Shown: positions 15,178 through 22,855 of the stretch, piece by piece
Layout: every line of letters begins with the position of its first letter
Numbering within the stretch: the stretch's first letter is position 1
Source of the DNA: Candidatus Altarchaeales archaeon
Lineage (GTDB): Archaea; Altiarchaeota; Altiarchaeia; IMC4; QMZM01
Direction: 5' to 3'
Assembly (NCBI GenBank): GCA_023252215.1
Contig: JAHEXG010000008.1
Location: forward strand, 1-35,289
Length of the DNA stretch: 35,289 bases
The notes under the pieces: model-generated
Told to the model about the DNA's origin: nothing
Databases searched by the model: none
What the model saw: only the letters and a program-made list of their open reading frames with translations
Made by a program: the position numbers and the translations under genes

Positions 15178-15357
15178 ATGAGAACGCTTATAGCGTATTA
15201 CCCCAAGACCGGGAAAAACGAATCCACGGCAAAAGCCCTGCAAAAATAAACCGGCGCAGACATAGAGAAGATAACTGACAAAAAAAAAAGCTCCCCCGGA
15301 CCGATCGCGCGGCTCCGAAGCGGACAGATCAAAGCATTCGCATCGACCCAAAAATAG
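15178..15357 (+). pseudogene. Decayed flavodoxin gene
   Basis: In the frame of ATG 15178 the sequence reads MRTLIAYYPKTGKNESTAKALQK, then an in-frame TAA (15247-15249), then TGADIEKITDKKKSSPGPIA and on to TAG at 15355. This is the N-terminal third of a flavodoxin: first strand, phosphate-binding-loop-like YYPKTGKN, helix, and the GADIEKI second strand. Both pieces are in the same frame, so a single substitution interrupts it and the rest of the gene is missing. An intact flavodoxin (15719) lies 361 bases downstream. The piece is too short and too interrupted to fold. Confidence 0.75.
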
Positions 15358-15371
15358 GTTTTTACCAAAGG

Positions 15372-15722
15372 ATGGACGATTACCCTAAATTCATGAAGGA
15401 CAAAAAGAACGCCATAGCCGAAGGCTCGCAGAGCAAAGGCATCGAAGGCTACGTTTTCGACGGAGCCGACGGGAGCCAGATGATCCACTGGACCTGCAAA
15501 GTAGACGGGAAATCGGACGAGCATGTCCACGATTACGACGAATACTTCATCGTCGTGGAAGGCGTATACACCCTCATAATCAGGGGGGAAAAGATCCCTG
15601 TATCCGCGGGCCAGGAATATCATATTCCAAAGAAACTGCCGCATGCGGGAGAATTCATCGCAGGCACGAGAACCATCCACGCCTTCGGCGGAGCGCGCGC
15701 CAAAAGAAATAAAAAAATATGA
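15372..15722 (+). CDS. Cupin-domain protein
   Basis: A 116-residue single cupin barrel. The metal-ligand motifs are visible: HVHDYDEYFIVVEGVYTLII gives the two His and a Glu of cupin motif 1, and PHAGEFIAGTRTIHAFGG gives the motif 2 His. VSAGQEYHIPKKLPH is the usual turn before motif 2. Small cupins are mostly metal-dependent enzymes or sensors, and nothing here fixes the substrate. Its stop overlaps the start of the flavodoxin gene as ATGA (15719-15722), so the two are translationally coupled. AAAGG lies immediately before ATG 15372, tight for a ribosome site. Confidence 0.85.
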   Translation: MDDYPKFMKDKKNAIAEGSQSKGIEGYVFDGADGSQMIHWTCKVDGKSDEHVHDYDEYFIVVEGVYTLIIRGEKIPVSAGQEYHIPKKLPHAGEFIAGTRTIHAFGGARAKRNKKI

Positions 15723-16201
15723 CCTCATTAGTCGTATATTATTCCCTTGAGGGAAGCACGAAACTGATGGCAGAGAACGTAGCATCCGTTCTGGGGGCGG
15801 ATCTTTTGGAACTAAAACCCTTGAAGAAACAGATAGGCCCCAAAAGTTTCCTGAAATTCTTCTGGGGCGGCCGGCAGGTCGTTCTAAAGAAAAAGCCCAT
15901 ACTTGCGCCTTACGACATTGACGTGGAGAAATACGATCTAATCGTTATCGGAACCCCTGTGTGGGCATTCAATTATACTCCGCCGATAAGGACTTTTCTA
16001 TCGCAAACAATTATCAAAGGCAAGAAAGTCGCCGTTTTTTGCTGCCACGAAGGCACGCCGGGAAAGACATTGGAGAACCTTGAAAAGGAGCTTGCAGGGA
16101 ATACGATGATCTGGAAAAACGATTACGTGAACGTTTTCAAAGACATGGAAGGAAATGCACGGAAAGCTAGGGACTGGGCTTTGAGCCTGAAAAATCTATG
16201 A
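15719..16201 (+). CDS. Flavodoxin
   Basis: A 160-residue flavodoxin-fold electron carrier. The FMN phosphate loop is YYSLEGSTKLMAENVA (residues about 7-22), the second flavin loop is IGTPVWAFNYTPPIRTFL, and the core strand is KKVAVFCCHEGTPG. The length matches short-chain flavodoxins or flavodoxin-like NAD(P)H reductase partners. It overlaps the cupin gene by four bases, suggesting joint function, perhaps electron supply to the cupin or the PNPOx-like protein (inference). The first third of a second, decayed flavodoxin is upstream (15178-15357). A T-rich tract at 16204-16228 may terminate transcription. Confidence 0.9.
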   Translation: MTSLVVYYSLEGSTKLMAENVASVLGADLLELKPLKKQIGPKSFLKFFWGGRQVVLKKKPILAPYDIDVEKYDLIVIGTPVWAFNYTPPIRTFLSQTIIKGKKVAVFCCHEGTPGKTLENLEKELAGNTMIWKNDYVNVFKDMEGNARKARDWALSLKNL

Positions 16202-16203
16202 AA

Positions 16204-16228
16204 GAGTTTTTATTGCTTTTTTCTTCAT
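16204..16228 (+). terminator. T-rich terminator-like tract
   Basis: Several T runs (TTTTT, TTTTTT) start three bases after the flavodoxin stop, the usual form of archaeal intrinsic termination. Read by eye. Confidence 0.35.
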
Positions 16229-16256
16229 AAATCAATATTTTAACTGCTTAGATAAT

Positions 16257-16595
16257 ATGAAATCAGGTTTTTGCCGGAAGGATTTCCAAAAAGAGGTCGA
16301 GAGCATCGTCGAACAGGTCAGAGTCAAGTATAAGCCTGAGCGTATAGTCTTGTTCGGATCCTCGGCCAGGGGAACTATGCATGAGGGAAGCGACGTAGAC
16401 CTGTTGATAGTCAAGGAAACGTCTAAGAGGCGCGTGGACCGCGTAAAAGAGGTCCTTTCCCTGGTGGATTACAACATTCCCTTCGAGCCGGTTGTCTACA
16501 CAAACAAGGAACTTGCAAAACGGCTTGAACTGGGAGATCCTTTTGTGAAGAAAGCGCTTAAGGAGGGCAAGATTCTGTATGGCTCCAAAACCTGA
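16257..16595 (+). CDS. mntA: MNT-type minimal nucleotidyltransferase (antitoxin-like)
   Basis: A 112-residue protein with the polymerase-beta-type nucleotidyltransferase motif IVLFGSSARGTMHEGSDVDLLIV: GS, then DxD for metal binding. Minimal nucleotidyltransferases of this size pair with HEPN proteins; in characterised pairs (MntA/HepT) they are antitoxins that add AMP to the HEPN partner. The partner follows with a 17-base overlap (16579), MNT first. The gene has its own start ATG 16257 after an AT-rich leader. Confidence 0.88.
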   Translation: MKSGFCRKDFQKEVESIVEQVRVKYKPERIVLFGSSARGTMHEGSDVDLLIVKETSKRRVDRVKEVLSLVDYNIPFEPVVYTNKELAKRLELGDPFVKKALKEGKILYGSKT

Positions 16596-16980
16596 TGTCA
16601 TCGCAAGCGAATGGTTCGCAAGAGGGGACAACGATCTGAGAAATGCGACAATCCTTTTCGAACATGACGGCTCTGATGAGGCAGTGTGCTTTCTTTGCCA
16701 GCAGGCCGCGGAAAAATACCTCAAAGGATTTCTCGTATCAAATAAAAAGACGTATAAGCTCACGCATGATTTGTATCTGACACTAAAAGATTGCACAGAG
16801 CTTGATAAAGAATTCACGTCCCTGGAAGATGCCTGCCGCTCCCTGACTTCATATTATATAGAGACACGTTATCCGACAGCCGTGGAAGAGTTTACCCGTA
16901 AAGACTCAAAGGAAGCATTAGAAGCAGCAATCAATATAATAGAATTCGTGAAAGATCGGGCAGAAAAGAAGAAGAAATAA
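16579..16980 (+). CDS. HEPN-domain partner of MNT
   Basis: A 133-residue all-helical HEPN protein: WFARGDNDLRNATILFEHDG, then VCFLCQQAAEKYLKGFLV and YKLTHDLYLTLKDC, and near the end YYIETRYPTA. These are signatures of the pfam05168-type HEPN family. The strict Rx4-6H RNase motif of HepT is not evident, so it may not be an active RNase; members of this type can be substrate-binding partners of the nucleotidyltransferase. Overlap with the MNT gene shows co-expression. Toxin-antitoxin function is plausible but not shown. Confidence 0.85.
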   Translation: MAPKPDVIASEWFARGDNDLRNATILFEHDGSDEAVCFLCQQAAEKYLKGFLVSNKKTYKLTHDLYLTLKDCTELDKEFTSLEDACRSLTSYYIETRYPTAVEEFTRKDSKEALEAAINIIEFVKDRAEKKKK

Positions 16981-17003
16981 CTGAGACTAATGAGCGCGCT
17001 AAA

Positions 17004-17552
17004 ATGAAAATCCTCTTCGCAACATCTAATCCGCACAAGCTGAAGGAAGCAAACGACGTAGGCAGCGGATATGGCATAGAATTCGTGCAGGCAAAAGAGC
17101 CTTACCCGGAGATCAGGGACGAAGATGTGGGAAAAGTTGCGGAAGCGGGCGCAAAGTACGTCTTTGAGCGGGTGCGCCAGCCGGTCGTCGTAGACGACAC
17201 GGGATTGTTCATCGATGCCCTCAACGGTTTCCCAGGTCCCTACTCGGCTTACGTTTTCAGGAAGATCGACTCCGCCGGCGTATTAAAGCTGATGGACGGT
17301 GTGGAAAACCGCAGGGCCTTGTTTGTTTCGGCAGTCGGATTCTGCAACGGCAAAACCGTCAAGGTCTTCAGGGGAGAATGCATCGGAACTATCGCAAAAG
17401 AGTTGAGAGGCGAACAGATATTCGGCTATGATCCGATCTTTGTGCCCGAGGGCTGCGCTAAGACCTTTGCAGAGGACGCGGTTACGAAGGAGCGGATATC
17501 GCACAGGAAGAAGTCGTTTGATGCGTTCTGCCGCTGGTTCCTGTCGTTATAA
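17004..17552 (+). CDS. rdgB: XTP/dITP diphosphatase (Ham1/RdgB family)
   Basis: A 182-residue housecleaning enzyme that hydrolyses non-canonical purine triphosphates (XTP, dITP, ITP) to monophosphates. Motifs are FATSNPHKLKEA at the start, VVDDTGLFIDALNGFPGPYSAYV in the middle with the catalytic acids, and GYDPIFVPEG and ERISHRKKSFDAF near the end. Length is as in archaeal members. It begins at ATG 17004, 23 bases after the HEPN stop, and may be co-transcribed. It converges with the phosphoribosyltransferase gene, overlapping by six bases at the 3' ends. Confidence 0.94.
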   Translation: MKILFATSNPHKLKEANDVGSGYGIEFVQAKEPYPEIRDEDVGKVAEAGAKYVFERVRQPVVVDDTGLFIDALNGFPGPYSAYVFRKIDSAGVLKLMDGVENRRALFVSAVGFCNGKTVKVFRGECIGTIAKELRGEQIFGYDPIFVPEGCAKTFAEDAVTKERISHRKKSFDAFCRWFLSL

Positions 17553-18197
17553 AGAAGCCGGGAATTCCTTTAACAGTTCCGTTACTTCCTCGTCTCTCAT
17601 GTCGTGGAAATCGAAGTAAAAAGACGCCACTGCGAAACTGAACGTAGGTTTCTCCCAGAGGGTTACTAATTCGTCCGCATATTTCCTGACCTTCTCTGCT
17701 GCATCCCCGGGCGAGACCGGCACCGCAGCTATCACCTTTTTTGGTCCCTGCTTTCTTACGGACTGTATGGCTGCGATCATTGTGTATCCCGTGGCCAGGC
17801 CGTCGTCCGTTATTATCACGGTTTTTTCCCGCAGGGACGGCATAGGCTTGTTCCCCCTATATGTCTTGAGGCGGCGCCGTATTTCCTTATAGACGGTGGC
17901 TGCGATCTTTTTTATTTCATCGTCTGACATCCTTAGTTCGTCTGCTATTCCGGGATTCAGTATGACGTCTCCAGTGGACGTTATTGCTCCGAATCCTACT
18001 TCCGGGCTCCAGGGGATCGGGAGCTTCCGGGGTATTATCACATCGAGAGGCGCATTCAGGGCTTTTGCTATGGGGTAGCCTATGGGCACTCCGCCGCGGG
18101 GTATGCCAAGAACTATGACGTCCGCTCCCCGGTATTTTTCCAGCAGCTTTGCAAGCTCTTCTCCCGCGGATATCCGGTCTTTGAACAGCAGGTTCAT
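17547..18197 (-). CDS. Phosphoribosyltransferase-family protein
   Basis: A 216-residue type I phosphoribosyltransferase fold. The N-terminus has VIVLGIPRGGVPIGYPIAKAL and DVIIPRKLPIPWSPEVGFGAI, and the PRPP-binding loop is TVIITDDGLATGYTMIAAI, where two acids precede GLATG. These place it with the COG1926 predicted phosphoribosyltransferases rather than a named salvage enzyme, so the base it uses is unknown. Its ATG overlaps the stop of the IMPase-type gene (ATGA, 18194-18197), so the two form an operon of sugar-phosphate metabolism. Confidence 0.85.
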   Translation of the reverse strand: MNLLFKDRISAGEELAKLLEKYRGADVIVLGIPRGGVPIGYPIAKALNAPLDVIIPRKLPIPWSPEVGFGAITSTGDVILNPGIADELRMSDDEIKKIAATVYKEIRRRLKTYRGNKPMPSLREKTVIITDDGLATGYTMIAAIQSVRKQGPKKVIAAVPVSPGDAAEKVRKYADELVTLWEKPTFSFAVASFYFDFHDMRDEEVTELLKEFPASL

Positions 18198-18967
18198 TGT
18201 TTGAGCAATTCGAGCAATTCCTTATGGACTAATCCGTTGGATGCCACGGCATCCATTGATTTTAGGTTGAAGGGTTTTCCGTCTATGTCGGTTACCCGGC
18301 CTCTGGCCTCCCGGACGATCAATGTCCCTGACGCAACGTCCCAGGGATTCTGCGCGAGCATGTAGAATGCATCCACGCGGCCGCAGCCAAGATAGGATAG
18401 TTCCAGTTCGGAGGCGCCTATCTGGCGCAGGCGGTCGGTAAGAGGCTTGATCTTTGCGTAGGCGTCCGTGGCCTTTTTAACGGTCTTTTGATCGTGGCCG
18501 TGGCAGAAGCAGATGAATGCGTCGCGCATGCTGCCGGTCGTGGATACTTGTATCTTTTCTCCGTTGAGGTATGCTCCGCCGTCTTCTGTTGCGTAAAACA
18601 ATTCGTCCTGGAATGGGTAGTAGACTACGCCGAGGACCGGGGAATCGTTCTTTGCCAGGGCTATTGACACGTTGTAGAACGGGTTTTTTATGGAGTAATT
18701 CGTTGTCCCGTCCAATGGGTCTATGACCCATTCGTATTCCGAATGATTGTCTTCCAGGCCGGATTCCTCCGCAAGGAAGGAGTATCCGGGGAATTCTTTT
18801 TTAAGGATGTCTTTTATCAGTTTCTCGGATGCAAGGTCTGCGTCTGTGACTATGCTGCGGTCTTTTTTGTATCTGGGAGTAACTTTCCCGTAGTATGCCA
18901 GAAGTATTTTTCCAGCCTCCCTGGCGGCTTTTATTGCAGTTTCCAGTTCTTTTGCTCTGACAGACAT
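18194..18967 (-). CDS. Inositol monophosphatase / fructose bisphosphatase family
   Basis: A 257-residue Mg-dependent phosphatase from ATG 18967 (ATG 18982 and 19000 are in-frame alternatives). Metal-site motifs are FLAEESGLED, the family hallmark WVIDPLDGTTNYSIKNPFY, and near the end NPWDVASGTLIVREARGRVTDIDGKPF. Archaeal members often act on both inositol 1-phosphate and fructose 1,6-bisphosphate, serving inositol lipid synthesis and gluconeogenesis. The N-terminal ITDADLASEKLIK-like segment (SIVTDADLASEKLIKDILKK) is intact. It is first in a two-gene unit with the phosphoribosyltransferase and divergent from tgtA across 92 bases. Confidence 0.93.
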   Translation of the reverse strand: MSVRAKELETAIKAAREAGKILLAYYGKVTPRYKKDRSIVTDADLASEKLIKDILKKEFPGYSFLAEESGLEDNHSEYEWVIDPLDGTTNYSIKNPFYNVSIALAKNDSPVLGVVYYPFQDELFYATEDGGAYLNGEKIQVSTTGSMRDAFICFCHGHDQKTVKKATDAYAKIKPLTDRLRQIGASELELSYLGCGRVDAFYMLAQNPWDVASGTLIVREARGRVTDIDGKPFNLKSMDAVASNGLVHKELLELLKQ

Positions 18968-19059
18968 TTTATTCTTTCGCATAAGGGATATGGAAAACAT
19001 GATTTAAGAAACACCCCATGGGCCCGACATATAGGCCTAAAAAACCAATATCTGACCTT

Positions 19060-20769
19060 ATGGCAAAGGACGTATCATTCGAGATAAAAGACAAAGACAT
19101 AGCAGGGAGGATCTGCAGGCTGAGGATAGGCTCACGCGAACTGGAAACCCCTGCGCTTATGCCAGTCTACAGTCCCATAAAACCGGTTATCAGCCCGCAG
19201 GAGCTTTGGAGCGTGTTCGGCTGCAGGGCGCTGATGACCAATTCTTACATAATACTCAAAAACCCGAAATTAAAGGAAGACATACTCAAGAGGGGAATAC
19301 ACGACTTCCTCGGATTCCAAGGCATCGTAGCAACCGACTCCGGGTCCTACCAGCTTATGGAGTACGGGAACGTCACGGCAACGAATAAAGAGATCATCGA
19401 CTTCCAGGGGGATATCGGTTCGGACATCGGCTCGTTTTTGGACATACCCAGTCTCCCGGACGCTTACAAGATGCGGGCCGAGGAGCAACTGGAAATAACC
19501 CTGGAAAGAGCCAAAGAGGCGACGGATGCCAGATTCCTAGTCAACGCCGGAATACAGGGCTCCACACACCTGGACCTGCGAAAGAAAGCCGCAACAGAAC
19601 TGGGCAGGGACTACAAACTGTGCGCGGTCGGAGGCATCGTGAAACTCATGGAGGCCTACCGGTTCTCGGATCTTGTAGACATCATATCCACGGTAAAGCA
19701 GAACATCCCGGCCAACAGGATAGTACACGCCTTCGGCCTCGGACACCCGATGGTATTCTCCCTGGCCGTTGCCATGGGATGCGATCTGTTCGACTCCGCA
19801 GCATACGCATTATACGCCGAGGGCATGCGGTATCTGACTCCCACGGGAACGATGAGGCTGGAGGAATTAACGTACCTTCCATGCAGCTGCCCGGTCTGCT
19901 CAAAACACGGAACAGGACTAAAAGAACTGCCCCATGAAGAAAAAGTACGAGAACTGGCCCGCCACAACCTCTACGCAAGCATGCAGGAAATAAACACGAT
20001 CAAGGAGGCCATAAAGGAGAACACGTTATGGGAGCTTGTGAACATGAGATGCCGCGCCCATCCGCAGCTATACAAGGCACTAAAGACATTACTGGAACAG
20101 GAATACCTCGCAGAATACGACCCCATAACCAAAAAATCGGCGTTCTATTACCAGGGCGCAGAATCAGAGAAAAGAACAGAAGTAGTCAACGTAAAAAAGA
20201 GGCTAGCCAACGTCGAGTCAAACAACAAAGCAGACATCCCGCCCTACGGCCCGGTCCCCTGGGAGCTGTCAGACATATACCCCTTCAACTCCCTAAAAGA
20301 CGAAATAGAATACGCAGGCTGCAAGATATCCGACCTGTGCAAGGTAAGGGCCATAATGGACTACCAATTCGGAATAGGCGCAGGAGAACTGATACCTGAC
20401 AAAGCCCTCATAAAAAAATCAAAGGCCACCAGGAGGATACGCGGGATCTACGAAGGAAAAGAACTGATAGCCGCAGTACGCGCCTCCGACCATTTCATAA
20501 TACCCCACGAAAAGCTGGCAGACAGGCTGCACGCAAAATTCCCCTACCCGAAACTGCGGATAAAAATAGACGACGAAGCAGTAGAATACGTAAAAGACGG
20601 AAAAAGCGTCTTCGCCAAATTCGTAACAGACATCGATCCCGACCTGAGAGCAGGAGACGAAGCACTCGTCGTGGACAAAGACGACAAACTGCTCAGGACC
20701 GCGACCCTGGTTATGTCCCCGAAAGAGGCTCTGGACTTCGACAGAGGGATGGCGGCAACGGTTAGATAA
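19060..20769 (+). CDS. tgtA: Archaeosine tRNA-guanine transglycosylase (tgtA)
   Basis: A 569-residue enzyme that exchanges guanine-15 of tRNA for preQ0, the first step to archaeosine. The catalytic domain shows TDSGSYQLMEYG with D93, the AVGGIVKLMEAYRF phosphate region, GLGHPMVFSLAVAMGCDLFDSAAYA with the likely nucleophile D245, and the zinc site CSCPVCSKHG (C275, C277, C280). The C-terminal part has the archaeal C1-C2 domains and a final PUA domain (about 490-560), with which archaeal enzymes bind the tRNA. ATG 19060 is preferred to ATG 19018 because the family sequence begins at FEIKDKDIAGR shortly after it. A complete full-length TGT is a strong archaeal marker. Confidence 0.95.
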   Translation: MAKDVSFEIKDKDIAGRICRLRIGSRELETPALMPVYSPIKPVISPQELWSVFGCRALMTNSYIILKNPKLKEDILKRGIHDFLGFQGIVATDSGSYQLMEYGNVTATNKEIIDFQGDIGSDIGSFLDIPSLPDAYKMRAEEQLEITLERAKEATDARFLVNAGIQGSTHLDLRKKAATELGRDYKLCAVGGIVKLMEAYRFSDLVDIISTVKQNIPANRIVHAFGLGHPMVFSLAVAMGCDLFDSAAYALYAEGMRYLTPTGTMRLEELTYLPCSCPVCSKHGTGLKELPHEEKVRELARHNLYASMQEINTIKEAIKENTLWELVNMRCRAHPQLYKALKTLLEQEYLAEYDPITKKSAFYYQGAESEKRTEVVNVKKRLANVESNNKADIPPYGPVPWELSDIYPFNSLKDEIEYAGCKISDLCKVRAIMDYQFGIGAGELIPDKALIKKSKATRRIRGIYEGKELIAAVRASDHFIIPHEKLADRLHAKFPYPKLRIKIDDEAVEYVKDGKSVFAKFVTDIDPDLRAGDEALVVDKDDKLLRTATLVMSPKEALDFDRGMAATVR

Positions 20770-20904
20770 ATTTTTGTACAACTTATCCGTTATGCCTCAT
20801 TGAATATAGTTCCTGACCTTTCCGTGTTGTGTCTTCGACCCCACTGAACAAGTGCTTAGAAAAAGCAAATTATCAATATACAATACACTCTTAATTAGTC
20901 GTCA

Positions 20905-20930
20905 GTGCCATTGAAAATGGCACCTTTTTT
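20905..20930 (+). terminator. Hairpin plus T-run
   Basis: GTGCCATT (20905-20912) and AATGGCAC (20916-20923) form a perfect 8-bp stem with a 3-base loop, followed one base later by six T. It lies 136 bases after the tgtA stop, in the 253-base gene-free stretch 20770-21022. It has the shape of a Rho-independent terminator, unusual for archaea, which mostly use T tracts alone. Confidence 0.5.
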
Positions 20931-20947
20931 CTTTTGGGGGTGAAGCA

Positions 20948-20974
20948 CCTTTTCTTTTTCTTAAAAAGAAAAGG
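20948..20974. repeat. Perfect 12-bp inverted repeat, pyrimidine/purine arms
   Basis: CCTTTTCTTTTT (20948-20959), loop CTT, then AAAAAGAAAAGG (20963-20974). AGC (44-46) and GCT (76-78) extend the stem beyond one mismatch. It lies 18 bases after the preceding hairpin and about 50 bases before the small transposase-like ORF. It may be a second terminator, or the end of a degraded mobile element. Confidence 0.55.
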
Positions 20975-21022
20975 GGCTCAGGTAGTGCCTAACTTTTTAA
21001 GTGAGAGTAATCATATAATAAC

Positions 21023-21196
21023 ATGGTCTATGTCCGCGGAAAGAAGATCAAGGGCCAGACTTATTATTATCTGGTAAAGTCCGTGCGGGAGGGGGAACGG
21101 GTCAGGCAGGTTTCTCTGGAGTACCTGGGCGCTGAAAAGCCGGCCGCGGAAAAGGTGCGCAGGCTGGGCAAAAAATACGGAAAAGACAAGACATAG
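21023..21196 (+). CDS. 57-residue transposase-N-terminus-like small protein
   Basis: ATG 21023 to TAG 21196 encodes 57 residues beginning MVYVRGKKIKGQTYYYLVKS, followed by VREGERVRQVSLEYLG and a Lys/Arg-rich end. The opening is like that of IS1634-type transposases and the stand-alone small proteins related to them in archaea. The remaining transposase is absent. It may be a relic start of a transposase or a small nucleic-acid-binding protein kept on its own. A CTTTTTAAG TATA-like box lies about 25 bases before the ATG, suggesting a leaderless transcript and real expression. Two hairpins lie upstream (20905-20974). Confidence 0.6.
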   Translation: MVYVRGKKIKGQTYYYLVKSVREGERVRQVSLEYLGAEKPAAEKVRRLGKKYGKDKT

Positions 21197-21280
21197 TAGT
21201 CCGGGAGCTGCGTATGCCTTTTAGAGGTGTTGTAATCATTTAAATGTATATATTGTGCTATATTATACGAGGTGTTTGTG

Positions 21281-21511
21281 ATGTCTGAATTCGTAGTAAA
21301 CGTACCGGATGAGTTGATTCCCGGATTCAGGAAGCTAGACCAGAAAGAGGTTAATGCAGTGTTCTCTAAAGCATTAAAAGAGAGGTTAGCCGAGAGACTC
21401 ATGTTCAAAGTCGCCGATGAACTACTCAAGGACTCAGAGATAACGGACGAATTAGCCCTGGAATGGGGATCAGAACTTAAGGAACATGCGGCCAAGCAAC
21501 GCAGGAAATAA
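21281..21511 (+). CDS. VapB-like antitoxin
   Basis: A 76-residue protein. GAGGTG at 21269-21274 is spaced six bases from ATG 21281, so this start is preferred to GTG 21272. The sequence EFVVNVPDELIPGFRKLDQKEVNAVFSKALKERL gives a short beta strand followed by helices, and the charged C-terminus (ALEWGSELKEHAAKQRRK) is typical of antitoxins that wrap a PIN toxin. The gene precedes a PIN-domain gene by 12 bases. The DNA-binding type cannot be fixed from sequence alone. Confidence 0.75.
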   Translation: MSEFVVNVPDELIPGFRKLDQKEVNAVFSKALKERLAERLMFKVADELLKDSEITDELALEWGSELKEHAAKQRRK

Positions 21512-21523
21512 GATATAGGCGTA

Positions 21524-21973
21524 ATGGATAAATTACCGGAAACCCTGGTTGTAGATGCCTGCATACTTTTCTCATTCTTCAACAAAGACTCGGATAGGCG
21601 CAGGCTCATCGAAGAATTATCCAACCGGGGCTGCAGACTAGTTTCGCCGGCATTCTCCTTAAAAGAGCTTTCAGCCAAGGGCGAAAGAATAAAGAAATAC
21701 GGAAAAATAAACGACCTCGGATTCGCATTCCTGCTCTCATTGCTTGAAAAGAAGATCGAATTATACCCTGGAGAATCATACGCTTCGTTCATGCCTGAGG
21801 CAAACGAGATATCACCGCACGGGGAAGAAACCATGGACGACCCATACTTTGCACTCGCACTGTCGCTAAACGCCTCAATCTGGTCGGATGAAAGAGCATT
21901 CAAACAACAAGAATCAGTTAAAATATACAACACAAACGAACTATTCAGTCTACTATCAGAGAAAGCGCCATAA
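21524..21973 (+). CDS. PIN-domain RNase (VapC-like toxin)
   Basis: A 149-residue PIN domain. The first acidic residue is in LVVDACILFSFFNKDS, the second is the Glu in SPAFSLKELSAKGERI, and the later acids are in MDDPYFALALSLNASIWSDERAF. This is the four-acid metal site of PIN nucleases, which cut RNA, often tRNA or rRNA, when their antitoxin is degraded. It pairs with the VapB-like gene upstream. A conserved FALALSLNASIWSDE run resembles archaeal PIN proteins. The convergent AIRS-family gene ends 25 bases away. Confidence 0.85.
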   Translation: MDKLPETLVVDACILFSFFNKDSDRRRLIEELSNRGCRLVSPAFSLKELSAKGERIKKYGKINDLGFAFLLSLLEKKIELYPGESYASFMPEANEISPHGEETMDDPYFALALSLNASIWSDERAFKQQESVKIYNTNELFSLLSEKAP

Positions 21974-21998
21974 CTTTGGGTTCAGGAAAACTGCTGGG

Positions 21999-22817
21999 TC
22001 ACATAACCCGTCCCACTACATAGAAGCCCGCACCCGAATCCCTGCAGACCGCCTTAATGCGTTTACATTCGTTCTCTGGGACACAGACCAGGAAATTATC
22101 CAGGTTCCGGGTAAGAGAAAAAGGTATGTCGCTATAAAGCTCGTATTCCCTGCCGGATTTCTCGCATACTTCGTATACCGCGGAAATAAGGCCTCCCTTG
22201 GTAACGTCCTTGGACGCATGTATGTTTGGGCCTTGCTCCAATAGAGCGTACCATGCTTTGAAAAGTGTCTTGGCCTTTTTGATCCTCTCGGCCCGGCTGC
22301 CCCATAACGGGTCTCCTATCAAAGCGATCGCGTCTCCTTTGCAGGCGCCGCAGTCTCTTATCGGCTCATCGCATAATAGTTCTCCGATAACTGTCATACT
22401 GCATCTGGGCTCCGCATCCGGCTCTATCATAGTGTTTCCTCCAAGGATCGGGATGTTCATTGCGAGCGCCTGTTCTTTTAAGCTTGAAACCATCTCCTTG
22501 ACGTCGTCTATGTTGCCGGTTAGAGTATCCAATGCAAAAAGAGGCCTTGCGCCCTTCACTACGATGTCGGTTGCGGAATGTATTAGCGCTGATTTCATGA
22601 CGAGCCTTTTTGTGTATGGGCCGTCCACGCTTGCGACAAGGGTTTTTCCGCCGAAATTCAGTGCAACGGCGTCGTCCCAGGAGGCTATGCCCATCACGGG
22701 GTCTATCAGCGGGTCCATTACCGCGAATTCTTTTTTCATCCATGCAAGGGAGTTGATGTGTTTTTCTATTAGGGAATCGTATTTTCCGCAAACATCTGCC
22801 TTTTTTACGCCGGACAT
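21999..22817 (-). CDS. AIR synthase-related (PurM/ThiL/HypE-like) protein
   Basis: A 272-residue protein of the AIRS superfamily, which bind ATP and phosphorylate or activate a substrate. Visible signatures are ASWDDAVALNFGGKTLVASVDGPY, ATDIVVKGARPLFALDTL, ILGGNTMIEPDAEPRCSMTVIG and, in the C-terminal domain, ASKDVTKGGLISAVYEVCEKSG. The second half is short compared with ThiL, PurM or HypE, and the specific product is not clear. ATG 22817 is chosen because ATG 22868 would overlap the divergent HMG-CoA reductase gene; the two starts are then 38 bases apart, so they may share a promoter region. Confidence 0.75.
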   Translation of the reverse strand: MSGVKKADVCGKYDSLIEKHINSLAWMKKEFAVMDPLIDPVMGIASWDDAVALNFGGKTLVASVDGPYTKRLVMKSALIHSATDIVVKGARPLFALDTLTGNIDDVKEMVSSLKEQALAMNIPILGGNTMIEPDAEPRCSMTVIGELLCDEPIRDCGACKGDAIALIGDPLWGSRAERIKKAKTLFKAWYALLEQGPNIHASKDVTKGGLISAVYEVCEKSGREYELYSDIPFSLTRNLDNFLVCVPENECKRIKAVCRDSGAGFYVVGRVM

Positions 22818-22855
22818 ATTAAATATATGGAAGACATACGAAATTAGTATCGACG

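Noticed and set aside
15247-15249. Stop codon in the flavodoxin relic as a recoded codon
   Set aside because: Only a third of the gene remains, and no other gene in the window uses in-frame TAA, so decay is simpler.
21067-21933. 288-codon minus-strand frame opposite the VapBC-like pair
   Set aside because: It is Ser-rich and has no domain, while the plus strand has a PIN domain with acidic site residues and a ribosome site.
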